NCBI GenBank assembly: GCA_003694975.1
Contig: RFJH01000248.1
Span: 1 to 5,528, forward strand
Source: Anaerolineae bacterium
Lineage (GTDB): Bacteria; Chloroflexota; Anaerolineae; Anaerolineales; Villigracilaceae
Length of the DNA stretch: 5,528 nt
Direction of reading: 5' to 3'
Part shown: positions 5,060 through 5,528 of the stretch, in pieces
Position numbering within the stretch: position 1 is the first letter of the stretch
How the letters are laid out: the number at the start of each line of letters is the position of its first letter
Translations under genes and position numbers: made by a program
Notes under the pieces: model-generated
What the model was told of the DNA's origin: nothing
What the model saw: the letters and a program-made list of their open reading frames with translations, nothing else
Database searches by the model: none

Positions 5060-5528
5060 TCAGTTCTTCGTATCAGAGGCAACGTTGTGTGCCGTGCTGG
5101 GCTCCAGCACAGTCTGACGCAGGAACGAGTGCAGCGGGCTGCTCCGCCGCTTGACGACGACCACGGTCACATCCGCATCACGGGCCACCTTCTCGGCGAC
5201 ATTTCCGACCAGAACGTTCTTGAGCAACGGTTCACTGCTTGCGCCAATAACAATCAAATCATACGGTGGGCGCTTGTCGCTTCCCCTGGCGTACTCCAGA
5301 ATGGTCTCGGCAATATCATTGCTCTCAAGGACCACGCTCTCCAGCGGTTCGTAGGTAATGCCATGGGTAACCTCGTGCAAGACATGGCGAGCTCGCGCCC
5401 GGCCCCGCTCACCACTTCCAACAGGGATGATGTTCAGCAACGTGACGCGCACCGGGCAATCCTCGCATTGCCGCGCCATGCCCACCGCCAATCGTAGCGC
5501 GCGACGACTGTTCGGTCCTCCGGCAACA
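5060..5528 (-). CDS. USP-domain protein, C-terminal part (5' end outside window)
   Basis: The frame is open to the window edge, so a TTG at 5491 is internal. 155 residues are visible, ending in TGA at 5062-5060. The visible part starts with 'VAGGPNSRRALRLAV', the first strand-loop-helix of a UspA-like domain with 'AGGPN' in place of the usual 'DGS'. It runs through 'PYDLIVIGAS' to a nucleotide-loop equivalent of Gly95-x2-Ser-x9-Gly108-Asn109 in visible numbering, then 'DADVTVVVVK' as the last strand. A tail of about 30 residues ('SSPLHSFLRQTVLEPS...') follows. The loop deviates from the ATP-binding Gly-x2-Gly-x9-Gly-Ser/Thr pattern, so ATP binding is uncertain. Cys21 and Cys24 form a CxxC in the first helix-strand connection. 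The missing upstream part may be another USP or a whole transporter, as in the neighbour. The stop codon lies one base before the transporter ATG, so the two genes are one operon. Confidence 0.8.
   Translation of the reverse strand, partial: VAGGPNSRRALRLAVGMARQCEDCPVRVTLLNIIPVGSGERGRARARHVLHEVTHGITYEPLESVVLESNDIAETILEYARGSDKRPPYDLIVIGASSEPLLKNVLVGNVAEKVARDADVTVVVVKRRSSPLHSFLRQTVLEPSTAHNVASDTKN

Noticed and set aside
5491..5493. TTG near 5491 as the start of the USP gene
   Set aside because: The frame continues upstream with 'VAGGPNSRRALR', the first conserved segment of the USP fold, so the codon is internal.
4520..5497. Plus-strand ORF of 325 codons opposite the transporter N terminus and the USP gene
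   Set aside because: It crosses two well-supported minus-strand genes, its translation is a Ser/Thr/Asn-rich string with no recognisable domain, and it is the antisense shadow of hydrophobic codons.

Overview
This window reads like a chromosomal segment of a Chloroflexota bacterium (Anaerolineae-like), with moderate to high GC. The assignment rests on family resemblance from memory, not on a marker gene. The pointers are a TPR protein ending in a DeoR-like HTH, a small 'RESF..LW..WRG..RHV..G' protein, a Pro/Thr-linked SH3b lipoprotein, and USP domains with the 'AGGPN' opening. No RNA gene, insertion sequence, CRISPR array or phage gene was seen.

Layout. The left part is on the plus strand. 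It holds the C-terminal 289 residues of a TPR protein with a terminal helix-turn-helix (1-872, cut by the window edge). A 180-base intergenic stretch rich in short repeats and a palindrome follows, then a small gene of unknown function (1053-1268). Everything to the right is on the minus strand and converges on that small gene with a 14-base gap. In transcription order the minus-strand genes are: a USP-domain gene cut by the right edge (5528-5060); a 12-TM KimA/KUP-like transporter fused to two USP domains (5058-2632), starting 1 base after the USP stop codon; a hairpin that looks like a terminator; a YbaK/ProX-type aminoacyl-tRNA deacylase (2557-2084); and a lipoprotein with an SH3b and an Fn3-like domain (2050-1283).

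How the genes may work together. The USP gene and the transporter-USP fusion almost certainly form one translationally coupled unit. In the transporter, eight positions that line the K+ site of KimA, as I recall them, are present in order and at nearly the same spacing. I therefore favour potassium import over amino-acid transport, with the cytosolic USP domains as nucleotide-sensing regulatory modules (inference). The deacylase and lipoprotein follow in the same direction and may be a second unit. I see no functional tie between them and the transporter.

Most of the window is ordinary coding sequence. The parts worth a second look are the transporter-USP fusion with its coupled USP gene, the TPR-HTH protein, the small unknown protein, and the repeat-rich leader in front of it.
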